DNA of 64,000 nt, from NCBI GenBank assembly GCA_036583965.1, contig JAZBQD010000034.1, positions 124,001-188,000 on the forward strand, read 5' to 3'. The notes below the pieces were generated by a model. The model was not told where the DNA came from, searched no databases, and saw only the letters and a list, made by a program, of their open reading frames with translations. The translations under genes and the position numbers were made by a program. The stretch's first letter is position 1; each line of letters opens with the position of its first letter. Positions 1 through 12,052 of the stretch are shown here, one piece after another. The DNA comes from Prunella strophiata (Eukaryota; Chordata; Aves; Passeriformes; Prunellidae).

Positions 1-3000
1 TAGGCTGTTTTGATATCAAGTGAACTTTTAAAAAGCCACAATCTTCTTCCACAGAACTAAAAATGAGTTGAAATTCTGCCATGCAATTTTGAACTGACAC
101 ATTGGTAATTGCAGAGAAGAAGGTGCATAAAAATAATATTTCAGCTGTACCAGGGCCCAAGGCCATCCTTGTGAAGTGCACTCATGTTAGACCACTGCAA
201 CTGGGCAGTGCCTTGCAGAGCCTTGCTGCAGGAATACCCATGGCCAGAAAGGTGAGGGGAATTTGGGGTTAAGGGATGAAGGACAGAAGTGTCTTTAGCA
301 AAGCTGTGGCTACGGTTTGCAGCTGGGCTGCGGGCTAAATAGTGTGAGTTCTCCAGAATTTTATGCTGAGCTGCCATATCAAATAAAAATGCTGTAGCTT
401 TTATCATTGTCATTCTGGTTCTAAAGTGTTTTGATTTCTATTGAGAACTATTCTGAGATAAATGTATCAGACTCAGCAATATCCTGTGCTATTCCCACTG
501 TTTCTTTACGTACATGGCCCTTACCTTGTACCAGCATGGACTAAATTTAATAAATGAAAGAAAGTAACTATGTCAGGATATTTATTAATAGGACATTAGT
601 GACATTGCAGTATCTTGGGTGAAATTTTATGTAATACTAGCTAAATCCACAAACTGTCTGCAAATATGACTGACTTTGAGAAATGTCCCAGCATTAGCTG
701 GGACAAAGTGGTATGTTTTACTGATGAATTCTGCTCTTCTGAGATTAATGAGATGCAGTAATTTCAGTGAGGAAGACACAACACATTTCAGAATCCTTGT
801 CTAAGACTGCGAGGTAGTTTCTGTTGATATTTCACCCACAAAAGTATGCCTTACGCTCAAGCCAGTTGTAGTGTCCAAAGTCTCTAATGTAAATACAGGA
901 TAAAATTTGCATTGCCCACTTTTTTGGCTACCAGCATTCTCAGAACTGATGAATTTCTATATTTTTTGCTTAGGCTTTGCTCTGAGATGTGATTCGTTAG
1001 TTGTTAGTCATACCCTGCTGGCTTTGCAGTTTGCTTCTACCTTGTTTTGCAAGCCCTGAAGATGATCTGTTAGCTCAAGGAGACAAAATTTTCTGTAGGT
1101 CTGATTTTTTTTTTTTTTTTTTATGAGATAATTCAGTGATGGCTGGATGGATGGATATGTAGCTTTTCTTGTTCTGGAGATTGATAATGTGCCAGAGCTG
1201 CACTGCACCAGTGTTAGGCTTTGTTATTCCTCAACACCTACTAGTTTGAAATATTTGTTACTGTTTTACGTGAGTGAACACCTTCAGATTTGCTTTTCAG
1301 GAGCTTTCAACTGGATTCTAGAACCAAGACGCTTGATGAATATTGGGTTCATGATGCCTCAGTTGAAAATACAGGTCTAGGCTGCTTACTCCCTAATCAT
1401 GCCTGAGAAGATGCAAGTGGGATCCAGCAACCACAGGAAGGCTGGCTGGTGCAGTCTTAGTGTGCATGTTTGTGTTGTATCCTTATGCCAGCAGCACAAG
1501 AGTTTCTGTCAGCACTTGCCATATGCAGTGGCTGCTCCTGTCTTCCTTTTAGTAGGTCTTTTACTATGAAAGTGACAGATCTTGGGCCTGTCTTTACCCT
1601 CTGAAAATAGATTAAAAGGTTAGGACATTAAGATTAAATGGTTAAAAGCAAACTGATGTCCAGAGTCCTAAGTATCCCACCTTAATAGGAGTTTTGTACA
1701 AAATGCTCCCACAGAACTGAATGTAAAGTAGAGCATGATCCATGGGTCTGAGAAAGTCAAGGGCCTGCTGGCTGTGTGCTTCTGGTGATGGCTGCTCCAC
1801 CCCCCCCTTCACCTGAACTTCTGGTACAGCTGGGTCCCCAAGAAGCTGATCTGGTCTGTAAAATTTAATAAGCTAAAATACCTGGCTGAAAGCTGATGCC
1901 ATAAAGACAAATGCATAGAAGAGACAACCTGTCTAGTCTAGCAGAATAGTATCATGAGGTTAGATGAAGTGTTTCTTACTTTACAACAGTTTATCACAGA
2001 GATAAATGTGAGCTTGGTTTCTGTAAACATAGCAGGCTTTGTTGTTGTCATTTGTGCAGTGAAGAAAGCAAGGTCATGTCTGTGATTTGCTTGTTCAGAC
2101 TTTCAGCTTGAGCTGGATATATGATAAGAGTAACCCAAGAGAGGGCTGCTTTACTGAAAGGCAAGTTGGAGAGAAAGCCAGTAACAACTTTAAAACACGT
2201 AAGTGAATTTAACAGCCCTTGTGCAGTAGCAATGTTGCTCTATTGGATGTGTTAATCCCAGCATTCCTGAACCTGGAAAGGCCTTTAGCTCATAATAAAC
2301 AAATACAAATACTTTAGAATTCAGCAGTAAGTTCTAATGCTATAGAAAAGACATGTTATGTTGGTCTGCTCTAGTGTTTTTTTCAGTAACTCATCAGTGA
2401 TAGAATAAATACAGGCTACAGCACTTAACTAGGCTGAGGGAAAGTTATATTAATGGCAGAAAAAAATGAAAAAGAAGTATTAATTACAGTGAACAACTGT
2501 GGTACATCTGAAGCTGCATATTATCTGCCTCAAAATAGTGATGAAGCTGTGATAGAACATCTAGTTCAACTCTTTCCATCTCCCAAGGGAATCAATTACA
2601 AAATATTAGAACCAAAAATAACTCTTTCAATTCTTTGGAGTCACCATCATTAAACAGAAAGTGAGAGTGAATATTTAATTACATATGCAATCAGGCTGGA
2701 AAATATGGGCTGTTACAGCTTTACTGCTGGTCAAGACTGTATTCACTGGAAAATGATGTGTTTCTGCCTGGCAATCCTTCAAATTCAGCCTCCCAAAAGA
2801 CCTTTGGGAAGGTTTGGATGAGTGAAGGCATATCAGATGCAATTACAAAAAGAACCAAAATACAAAAAAACAAGACTGAGCGCAGTGTAGGAGAAGGCTG
2901 CAAAGCAAAACTGAAGGGAGAAAATACTAAAGAAAAAGTTAAAAAGCTTGAAATTTTTTCAGGCACTGAAGGAACAAGAGATCACTGAAAAAATCATCAG

Positions 3001-6000
3001 GACTTCAAGCGATCTATTGACAAAAGCAGCAGACATTTCTCAGATTTGATCCATTCTCAGCCTCAGTGGTCACGCTCACCTAGCAAGGTGGAGGTCAGAC
3101 ACCACCTTGACAAAAACCTGCCACAAGGAGGAGAGGAAATGCTGGATGAAATTTTGCTCAAAGTCAGCCAAAATGTAATGAGCCTGTGATGCCTCCCAGT
3201 GTTTCAGGAAGACAACTGTTGTGAAGTGATGCTTTATTAACTTTAAGCAGGCCAAGGATCAATTAATTTAGGAAAAAAGTAAGATTTGTCTTTGACTGTG
3301 TGTATACTTGTCCTCTGCACCCTAATTCAGTATTTCACATGTTTTTACATATGTGGGCAAAGCTGATTGTGAGACTAAAGGCAAAGCCTGGCTGTAACAA
3401 ACCTCTCAGTTATTTTATTTATCTTGCTTATCATCCCATGAGCCCTACAGCTCAGCCCGGTGTTCCTTCCTTCAGCTGCTTTGGAACCTGTTGAATTCCA
3501 GTTTCATTGGTGTCTGAGCTTGGACACAGGGTGCAACTGAGTCACAGTGAACACTGGCAATATGGAGTTATGGTAGCATTAGACCTCATCCTCTAGATTA
3601 AACCCAAGATAAAGCTAGTGTCAGATATTGCTTATTAGCGAAGAAGGAAAGATTTGGTATTGGTGCATGTGAAATACAGAGTATTTATCCATAAGTAGAA
3701 TTTATCTAAAATTGTTTCAAGTTTGCTGCTTGTAATGGTTTGCTTGCTTATGGAGTTTGTTTTCTAGAGCTGGAACCCTTCCATTTCCAGCTTTTGAGAT
3801 GTGTTGAGCATCTTGCAGAGTCACAGCATATAAGCTCTTTGTGGAAAACAGCTTTTCTCAGGAGTAGTTAGTCCTCTATTCTTGTAGGCCATGCATCTCT
3901 GTAACTTCATTTAGTCATCCAGTGGAGAGATTTGTTGCTTGCCACCAGAGCACCAAGTGCCTTCTCAGGTTTGTCTATGACATGGCACAGTATATTTTAT
4001 ATATGACATTCCTTTAAAAATGTTACTAATGTTGGATTGCGTGTACCGGTGGAACAATTTCCAATGTATATGCTGCCACTGATCTCCTTTGCTGCTGTCT
4101 GGACCAGTCATTTTTATGTGTGAATACTTATGCTAATCCATGCCTTGTTCATATACTAAGTATCAATTTGCATAAACAAGGTTGTTGAATGCTGTAATTT
4201 AAATGCTAGGCACAGCTTTTTTGTCTGTGACAGGAAGGTATGAAAAATAATTTTAATAAATATTTATAATAAAGAAACAATAAAGAAATTGCTTTTGAAT
4301 GGCTCTACAACAACCAGAACACAAGTCCTGGCGTTGTAGATTTAGAGTGCATCAGTTCTCTAAGAAGCATGGATTTACTGGCAGAAAGATTTGTATATTT
4401 GCCAAGGTAAAAAGAAATGAAATTTTCAGGATTACTTTTCATTTTATTAATTTTTTTCTTGCTGCTGCAAAATGAATCAAGTTGTATCTTTATAATATCT
4501 ATCCCATGAAGCTGATTTGTGAATCAGAGATGAGTCGCAAAGCCCCTCTCATTTGGCTCCTACTTCAAATGAAGAATTCCAGCATAAGTCAGGCTTAGCC
4601 CTGGCACAAGCATTTCTTTGGTATCAGCTCAGTGCTGGAAAAAGTGCCTCTGGGATCTGTTCATTGTTCAGACCCTGGCTAGCCAGATTAAACTTCTACT
4701 TCAACCTGAGCTTGAAGACAGCTCCTTCTGGCCTTTTGGGCCAGGAGCTGACTTCCTGTGTGGATGTTGGGCAGCACTGGGAACACGCAGCCATGTGAGC
4801 TGACCTGTGTTCACTGTCTGGAACTGTGAGCAGTTGTGCCAGAGTTCTGCTTACGAGGGTGACCCTGCAGCTGGATGTATACATGTGTTTCTCTATATCC
4901 AGTTTCTAGAACAATGGCTATACATGTGTTTCAGTGCATCTTAAGTATGTGACAAAGCTAATCTAAATTTCAGTTTGGAATCTGAGTCTTCAGGTAAATG
5001 GCAGCAAGGAGAAAAATAATCGGGAGGCTCAGTAAATAACTTTGTTCCCAGTAATGTATATTTAGAGCGAATTTTAAAGATTTCTGCCTAAAAAAATAGA
5101 GAATATGCTCAATTTTTGTATAACACTTTTTCAAATTTCTGTAATTTATGAAATTGTCATTGTGACTTTCCTCAGAATTTAGCCTGGTAGAGTAGGACTG
5201 ATCCTGGTGCAACAGGGATTTCTTTTCTTTTTACTCCTATTTTTTTCATCTCTTCCCAAGTCATTGGCAACAATTCCTAGTTACTGCAGGACACTGTTTT
5301 GTTTAGATTGCCAGGTCCATAATAGAAAGCTGAGAAAGGTTAGTGCACTCCAGTAGATGATTTATTGTAAGAGGTCAGGTAAGTCTTAGATTTTAAATAC
5401 CTACAGCAGGGACAAATAATTTTTTTGGTGTGTTTTTACTTCTGTATCTTGCAGAAGTGTAGCCAGTAACTCCACGAAGATCAGAAACAGTGAATCTTCA
5501 TTCCCATTTTTTCTCTCTGGTGTTGTTCAGTGCATTTGGAGGGTTTTTTATTTTTTCATGTGAAAGGTCAGGGCAATATTAGTCTTTCTAATTTAGACTC
5601 ATTAAAGAGAAAACAGTATGTATTTTAGGTTTTAAAATGGTACCATAGTCTGAATGTTATGGGGGAAAATGGCTTAATGGATAATGCTGCTCAGTGTTTG
5701 TCAATTTAGGGTTTGTAGCTTTAGCTGAAACCTGACATCTGCCTGTCTCTCTATGCCTCCGTTCATACACAAACTTGCTTGCAATTCGTGGCTGTGATGG
5801 GGGTGGATTGCTGCGTCCAGGGGCTTCTGTGAATTGGGGAGGGTAAAGGCACTGGTAGGTGCTCCTCTACCCTGGAGCCCTGCAGAGCCCTCTGCCCACT
5901 TCTGAGCCAACCTGAATCCTTTAAGTTCCTTGGGGCTGCTTTATTCCAGGGCTTTTCCCACTGGATTGATGAAATCTTGATGACAATCTTCATGAGAGAG

Positions 6001-6933
6001 GATTGCAGAAGATTTGTTTTATGTAAATTGGCTATTAATTTTTTTTTGCTGTTGTTGCTTTGGCAAGAATGAAATCTAAACCAAGGAATAAGTCTGCTGC
6101 AGAAGCCAACTGGTGGGAATCTGAAAAAAAACAAGAGCTGACTGGAATTTACTGATTTGCATGTAACTTTTCAGAAGTCATTCATTAGCTTCATGCAGAA
6201 ACTACCAGTCTGTAGTTGTCTCGGTAGTTAATGTGGGCTTCATGGTATGGCAGCGGCTTGTGTAGCTTTTCTTTCACTGAGAGGCACCCCAGTGACACTC
6301 TGCTCCTCTGCAAAGATGAAAAAATTCCCACTTTGTGCAGATTAGCAGCAGGGTTTTACTGAGGAGGGATCCATGGAATGTTAATCAAGCACCCATTTTC
6401 CAATATACAAGTAAAACAGACTCCCTCTGCAAGAAATCCAAACAGGTCAGTCAGCAGCTGGGAACCCTATAATTGTTGTGGTAGATATCTGGTTTGCCCA
6501 AAGAAGATAAATGCCCTGCCTCGGTGTCCATGCAGTCTGTGGGTCAAAATGAGTCTCCTGTAACAAGTAACAGATGTTGTATACTACTTACACTAATCTA
6601 AGTACAGCTCAACTTCTTGGACTCCTGGAAATACATTCTGGATGCCAATAGAGGAGGGGGGAACAGCAAAAAACCAATACATTTTCTGCATGTGTGAAAA
6701 GTGCTCGATAGACAAGAGACTAATTTTGTTCCTTTTGTCCATATATATCTGTCTGGGGACTGTGCACAAAGTGTGGGAACATTTGACTGACCTCTGCATG
6801 TATGTGAAATTGTCAGGGCTCCCTGAATCATGTGCTTCTGCCTGCAGCTGAGGGTTTGGCCCTGGTAGCACAGCAGGGAGGCTGCTTCCCTGTCAGCACT
6901 TCCGTGCCTGAGAGACAAGTATGGCTCATTCAA
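1..6933. other. KCNIP1 5' flank, non-coding
   Basis: No exon, RNA gene or classifiable transposon was recognised here, apart from the coding-like stretch listed separately at 2453-3189. Visible low-complexity items are an 18-T run at 1105-1122, a short GGAT run near 1143-1157 and a C run near 1800. Open frames are short and have no recognisable domains. The sequence is AT-rich and CpG-poor, as expected for bird intergenic or intronic DNA. It could be intronic if KCNIP1 has longer upstream isoforms. Confidence 0.6.
2453..3189 (+). pseudogene. Unrecognised coding-like stretch, broken
   Basis: Two reading frames look protein-like in succession. The first starts at ATG 2453 and runs 66 codons to TAA. 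After that stop the same frame stays open and cysteine-rich until about 2820. A second frame, open from about 2670, runs through lysine-rich sequence to a TGA at about 2986, then stays open past it to 3189 (charged residues, including a KVEVRHHLDKN stretch). Amino-acid make-up looks less random than in neighbouring frames, which suggests a decayed gene or retrocopy with at least one frameshift and two stops. I do not recognise the family. No poly-A tail or splice sites were identified. Chance remains quite possible. Confidence 0.22.
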
Positions 6934-7066
6934 CTCACAGAATCATATTCTATAGAAGGTTTGGATTGGAAGGGATCTTAAAGACCATCTTGTTCCTACC
7001 CCCCGTCATGGGCTGGGACACATTTCACTAGACAGGTTGCTCCAAGCCCTGTCCAACCTGGTCTGG
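6934..7066 (-). mobile_element. CR1 LINE 3' fragment (minus)
   Basis: The + strand reads CACAGAATCATATTCTATAG, then GGTTTGGATTGGAAGGGATC, TTAAAGACCATC, a CCCCCC block, and ATGGGCTGGGACACATTTCACTAGACAGGTTGCTCCAAGCCC in pieces. This is the familiar reverse complement of the CR1 3' end (ORF2 tail and 3' UTR). It is about 130 bp long, 5'-truncated as most CR1 copies are, and moderately diverged. Confidence 0.85.
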
Positions 7067-8493
7067 AACTCGCGCTTTAAAGGTGATATATTACAAAAAG
7101 TTGATGCTCAGTCTTGAAGTGTTTACCCTCAAATGAGTAAATTAAAAGTAGTGCAGACATTCTGATCTGAATATATGCAGTTGAGTTTGCTTTAGCTGGG
7201 GTTATTTCACATATTAGTGCATTGCCAGAAGTGGAAGTAGTGCGACAGTGTGTCTCAGAGCTGTCTCCACCCTTCCATTGGTACATCTTGAAATTGAGTA
7301 TTTTTAATTAGTTATTAACTCCAGAGGATTGGTGTATTGAACAGAATTTGAAAATATCTGCCACCAATAATGTGATTTGGGGAGCACTTCAGCAGCAAGA
7401 TAAAAGTTGTTATATAATTGCAACAGTAGTAATTCAGTCCACCAGCTGGCAGGAAAGGAATAGCATATATCCCTTTTATTGGAAGCATTCTTCATCTGCT
7501 GTAACCTTAATGTGAATTCTCTCACAAAAATGAAGTTAAGATGGAGTTACAGATGGAAATACTCACTGGTATTGCTGAGAGACTCACATTACAGAGACAC
7601 TGCAGTTATTCTCCAAAAGAGGTGATTCTCTGCAAAATGCAGAAATCTCCAGATTTGTCAAGATTTTTGAGTGTCTTAACAGTGTATTTTTCACATCATA
7701 TCTTTGAAGCTCTACATAGTTCTGTCATGTACGAATGTAGCTGAATCTAGATAAAAACTGGCTTAAGAAACAGATTTTTTTTTCCCCTCAAAAAGAATGC
7801 TGTTTTCCTTTAGTCAGAGGAAGGTTGAATTTGGCTCCCATTAAGATTTCAGGATTTCAGAAGTCCTGAAAACATTTAGTGGAAATGTCGGTGATTTTAA
7901 CAGCTTGGGAGCTACCTGAAATTATTTCTTTTTGTTAAACCCAGTGTAGGACAAACCTTATTTTGTCCCTTGGGTCTCGTGGGAAGGAGGTTTCAGTTTA
8001 TAGATCACACTATTATAGTACTTTCTCAGTCGTTCCCAATCCCACTTAATTTACATTACTTGTATATGTATGCTATAGTGGTGAGCTTTATGCTACAATT
8101 TAGTCTTTGTTTTAATTTGGTGAATGACTTGAGTGTACTGACTGCTGGCAGAAGTGTCACAGACCTTGTGGTTTCCACAGGGATGATGGAATTTCCCATG
8201 ATTGTTTGCAAAGATACTAATAAACAACTGTCCTTCCTAAGCTTGCTTTTGTGTGGAATTGCTGTAGCTATAGCGAGGTATCTGGTGCAATCTAGTTTTG
8301 GTTGGCTATTTAGGGCAGGTGCCACATCTGAATTTCAAAGCCTGTTTATGTCCACTCTGCAGCAAAGTCGGCTCCATCCTGCACTGATGTAGTGTAGTTC
8401 AATTCACAGTAACAGCAAAGCAAAATACTTCCAGGCAATCCACTAGACTGATGGTAATGTACTCAGGTGCTGTCTTAGGTTACAAATGCAAGA
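7067..8493. other. Non-coding flank
   Basis: No recognisable gene or transposon. A 140-codon open frame at 7970-8392 has a hydrophobic stretch but no family resemblance and no supporting splice or codon evidence. I treat it as chance. Confidence 0.55.
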
Positions 8494-9194
8494 TGTGGCT
8501 GAGGGTGTGTATTCTGTTGCCATCTGTTAGAGGTGGGGCAGTTATCTTCTGTTAATGGGCCACCTGTTAAAACCAGGTGGGGCAGTTTTTTGTATCTCTT
8601 CCACAACCAATCCTCCCTCTGGGGAGATCTCTTCTGTTGATGGGCCATTGAGTGTCACTGCATGACTGATAAAATTACATCATCCCATTGGGAGATGCTC
8701 CAGCCAGGGGGAGGAGCCAAGCATTTCTATCTGGATATAATCTGAGATTTGGAACACCACAGCAGCCTTTTCCCACTGCATTCCCAGAGAAGCAGATTTG
8801 TTCTCCACTGCATTCTCAGAGGAAGACCAGGCCCATCTACACCACCACTGGACCTTCAGAGGAAAACTCCACCCTTCTACAGGATCACTGCTCCAACAGA
8901 ACCACACTTGTCACTGCAAGAAGACTGCAGCCACCATGGAATGGGACTGCTACCAACACCCTGACCCACTGTCAGGTCGTTTTCTGACTCTGTCAGTTTT
9001 GTTTTGTATTACTGCATTTAAAAAAAAAAAAAAAATTTTCCTAATAAAGAACTGTTATTCCTACTCCCATATTTTTGCCTGAAAGCCCCTTAATTTCAAC
9101 ATTAAAATAATTCAGAGACAGAGGGTTTACCTTTTCCATTTCAAGAGAGGCTCCTGCCTTCCTTAGCAGACACCTGTCTTTTCAAACCAAGACA
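8494..9194 (+). mobile_element. Solo-type retroviral LTR, sense strand
   Basis: The block starts near TGTGGCTGAGGGTGTGTATTC and ends near TTTTCAAACCAAGACA. It has LTR-like parts in order: a U3-like segment with two GGTGGGGCAGTT copies and two CTTCTGTTRATGGGCCA copies, a TATA-like TATAAT at about 8736, an A-rich run at 9019-9035, an AATAAA at 9043-9048, and a U5-like tail containing GAACTGTTATTCCTA and GCCTGAAAGCCCCTTAATTTC. I recognise that tail from recurrent passerine LTRs. No gag, pol or env lies beside it. Exact ends and a target duplication could not be fixed. It lies about 7 kb upstream of the KCNIP1 exon in the same orientation. Confidence 0.7.
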
Positions 9195-10054
9195 AGCACA
9201 CCTTTGTGTCAGAACCAAACTCTGAATTTACTGCAGGCAGGTTTACAGGCAGAGCCCCAGTACATCCCTGATGTACTTTTGGTCCTCTTCTAGCATCTCC
9301 TACACAGGATGCTGACTTAACTACCCACACAGCTATACCTGTGCATTTCACCATCACAGTCAGAGCTCAGGCAGCTTCTTATCTCTAAAGAAAATACTCT
9401 AAAAAATATTCACCTCCTCAGAGAAAGGATGTCCACCAGCATTTGTTACATCTCAAAGTGTTCTGTCCTAGGCTGATACATTTGAATGATCATTTTTTGA
9501 GGAAAGAGAATAACTGCCTGCTGTGGCAAATACTCTAGTTTTGTAGTGTTTACAATGCCTCTGTACCTCTGAGGTCTTCGTTTTCAGCTGTGAAAGAAAA
9601 TGTCTGCTTTTTTAACTGGGGATTTGCAATTCTGTGCTCATCTGCCTAGGCACAGACATGGTCCCTCCTCTCGTCCCCATTCTTGTATATTTGAGTCATA
9701 CAAATAAAAATGTATATACAAATAAAAACCGCTTATCCCAATGATTTCTTAGGGACCTGGAAATTCTCTCAGCCAAGACAGATCTTTTCTTTCAAGTTTC
9801 ACAGAAAACAGAATATTTACATTTGGCCTTTGCCTTCATATGCCATCATGCTGTTTCAAGTAAACAACTGCAGCATCAGGGATGCAATTTGGTCTTCCCA
9901 AATTACTTCCTTCTTGGATATCTCACCATATGGACAGCCTGATCTGTCACTCCCAGACCGAGCTCTTTCTGCATGGCTGAGATCCAGCTGATGTCAAAAG
10001 AAAACCTGAAGCCAGCTACTTTCAAAGTACTTTTTGATGTAGGAGTTTGTAGGC
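9195..10054. other. Non-coding spacer between repeats
   Basis: No coding exon is recognised. The first part may still belong to the LTR element, since its 3' limit is uncertain. Confidence 0.5.
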
Positions 10055-10292
10055 AGGTGGGGTCTGTCTCTTCTTCCAAGTAACAAGAGAATGAACAAGA
10101 GGAATCAACCTCAAGGGGAGGTGTAGGCTGGGTGTTAAGAAAAATTCCTTCACCAAAAGGATGATCAAGCACTGGCATAGGCTGCCCAGGGTAGAGGGGG
10201 AGTCACAATTCCTGGAGATATTTAAAAGATGTGTAGATGGGGCACTTGAGGAAATGGGTGACTGGTGGCCTTGTGTGAGAGACTGGAAAGAG
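10055..10292 (+). mobile_element. CR1 LINE ORF2-tail fragment (plus)
   Basis: Recognisable CR1 ORF2 C-terminal sequence: GGTGGGGTCTGTCTCTTCTTC, AAGTAACAAGAGAATGAACAAG, TTAAGAAAAATTCCTTCACC, AGGCTGCCCAGGG and GATATTTAAAAGATGTGTAG. This is a separate copy from the large CR1 that follows, because it repeats the segment found again at 13730-13930. It is truncated at both ends and diverged. Confidence 0.85.
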
Positions 10293-10689
10293 TGATGTGT
10301 CAAGACATTTTGGGATGCATGTGTTGTGTGGGCAGGGGCAGGTCAGGCCTTGCCCTGGTGAGGCAGTGCCCTGCCCTGTACACCCCTCCCTGGCAGTGGC
10401 TGCCAATCCGTTCCACACTGGATGCAATGCCCCACACCCAACCCCTGGAGCCCCTGAGGGGCTCCTGAGGTGCCAAATGACCAGAAGCCCCACCTGGGGA
10501 AAGGGCCAAGGAGTATTTTAAGGTCACAGGGTATGAATCACTCGTATGTCTTGACCCTACCTCCTCTTGGAATTTCTATCAGAACACCACTGGAACCCAG
10601 GAGCTGGTAGCTATATATGTCTTTTTCTATACCTCTTCTGTCTTTCTTCTAATTCCCTCTTCTTGGAATTTTTGAGTAATTTAGAATCT
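10293..10689. repeat. Unclassified repeat-like block upstream of CR1
   Basis: GC-rich to AT-rich stretch with a GAGCCCCTGAGGGGCTC palindrome near 10447-10464, a TATTTTAAGG TATA-like site near 10513, then CTCCTCTTGGAATTTC and a second CCTCTTCTTGGAATTTT copy about 100 bp later. It ends abruptly where CR1 coding sequence begins. The layout resembles an LTR or a LINE 5' region, but I cannot name it. Confidence 0.4.
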
Positions 10690-11094
10690 AATGGGCTTAT
10701 CACTGAGAGACTTCCTAGGCTGATTCATCCCTCTGATTATTACCCAACGCTGATACTCCAGGCTGGCAGTGATGAGATCTAAAAGAGGAGTGTCAAGGCG
10801 ATTAAAAGGGACTTTAGGGTACTGGGTCAAGTGGTTGATAGGACAGGGACACAGGTAGTGTTCTGCTCAGTCCCTTTGGTGGCAGAGAAAAATGATAAAA
10901 GATATAGGAGAACTCGCATCATTAACAAGTGGCTCAAGGGTTGGTGTCATTGGCAAAATTTCAGATTCTTTGATCATGGGGCAACTTTTACAGCGCCTGC
11001 TCTACTAGAACCAGATGGGATACATCCCTCTGTTAAGGGCAGAAGGTTTTTAGCTCATGAACTTGCAGACCTTATTGAGAGGGCTTTAAACTAG
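10690..11094 (+). pseudogene. CR1 ORF1 esterase-domain remnant
   Basis: The C-terminal SGNH-type esterase domain of CR1 ORF1p, which assists retrotransposition by an unsettled mechanism. The frame shows the PSDYYP segment, then a GSDEI block typical of the CR1 version of the esterase, an in-frame TAA at 10780-10782, and then an open run from 10783 to the TAG at 11092. Near the end is DGIHPSVKGRRFLAHEL, carrying the Asp-x-x-His pair of the catalytic site. The N-terminal GDS nucleophile block is missing because the element is 5'-truncated, so no active esterase could be made. An upstream open frame from 10567 happens to run into it in phase, but the sequence before about 10690 is not CR1-like. 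Confidence 0.85.
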
Positions 11095-11192
11095 GTCTGA
11101 AGGGGGAAGGGGATGCAGCTGAGGTGTCTGGAAGCAGGCCCAAGGGTGGTAAGCCTGAGTTAGGGGAGAAATCAGCAGCCCAGCTGAGGTGC

Positions 11193-11987
11193 ATGTATAC
11201 CAATGCATGCAGCAGGGGTAACAAACAGGAAGAGCTGGAGGCCATGGTCCAACAGCAGAGCTGTGATGTAATTGCCATCAGAGAAACGTGGTGGGGTAAC
11301 TGACATAGCTGGAGCACTGCATTAGATGGCTACAAACTCTTCAGGAGAGTCAGGAAAGAGAGAAGAGGTGGAGGGGTGGCCCTTTATATTAGGGAGGCTT
11401 TTGACACCATAGGTATTGAATCTTATGAAGATGGAGTTGAATGCATATGGGTAAGAATTAAGGGGAAGGCCAACAAGGATGATATTCTACTAGGAGTCTG
11501 TTATTGTCCACACAAGCAGGAAGAAGAGGTGGACAATTTATTCTATAAACAGCTAGGTACTATTTCAGGATCATCAGCCCTTGTTCTTGTAGGTGATTTT
11601 AACCTACCAAATATCTGCTGGGAATTTAATACAGCAGAAAAGAGCCAGTCCAGGAAATTTTTAGAGTGTATGGAGGACAACTTTTTGTCGCAACTGGTGG
11701 GTGGGCCCACCAGGGGAGGGACTATGTTAGACCTGTTGTTTTCAAATAGAGATGGGCTGGTGGGAGATGTGGTGATTGGAGGCTGCTTGGGGCAGAGTGA
11801 TCAAGAAATTACAGAGTTCTTGATATTTGGTGAAATGAGGAGGAACACCAATAAGACTCTTACATTGGACTTCAGAGGGCTGACTTTGGCCTACTTAGGA
11901 GACTTATTCAGAGAGTTCCTTGGGAAGCAGCCCTTAAAAACAAAGAAGTCCAAGATAGGTGGGTGTGCTTTAAAACAGAAATCTTGA
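11193..11987 (+). pseudogene. CR1 ORF2 endonuclease domain, broken
   Basis: Apurinic/apyrimidinic-type endonuclease of the CR1 ORF2 polyprotein, which nicks target DNA for target-primed reverse transcription. Visible in one frame: an N-terminal TNACS segment with the conserved Asn, an RETWW block holding the metal-binding Glu, a TGA stop at 11301-11303, GGGVALYIREAF, the VLVGDFNLP block (catalytic Asp-x-Asn), and GGCLGQSDQE near 11780-11810. In the family this last block ends in Ser-Asp-His; here the catalytic His is Gln. The frame closes at 11985, and the reverse transcriptase continues in another frame from about 12053. The domain is therefore non-functional. Confidence 0.9.
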
Positions 11988-12052
11988 GGGCACAGGAACA
12001 GACTGTCCCTGTGTGCTGAAAAATAAGTCAATGAGGTAAACGTGCAGCTTGG

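Noticed and set aside
5763..6134. 123-codon minus-strand open frame
   Set aside because: No domain or family resemblance; overlaps another open frame on the same strand; no splice or codon evidence. Treated as chance.
7970..8392. 140-codon plus-strand open frame with a hydrophobic stretch
   Set aside because: No recognisable motif, and an antisense frame overlaps it. A weak membrane-like look alone is not support.
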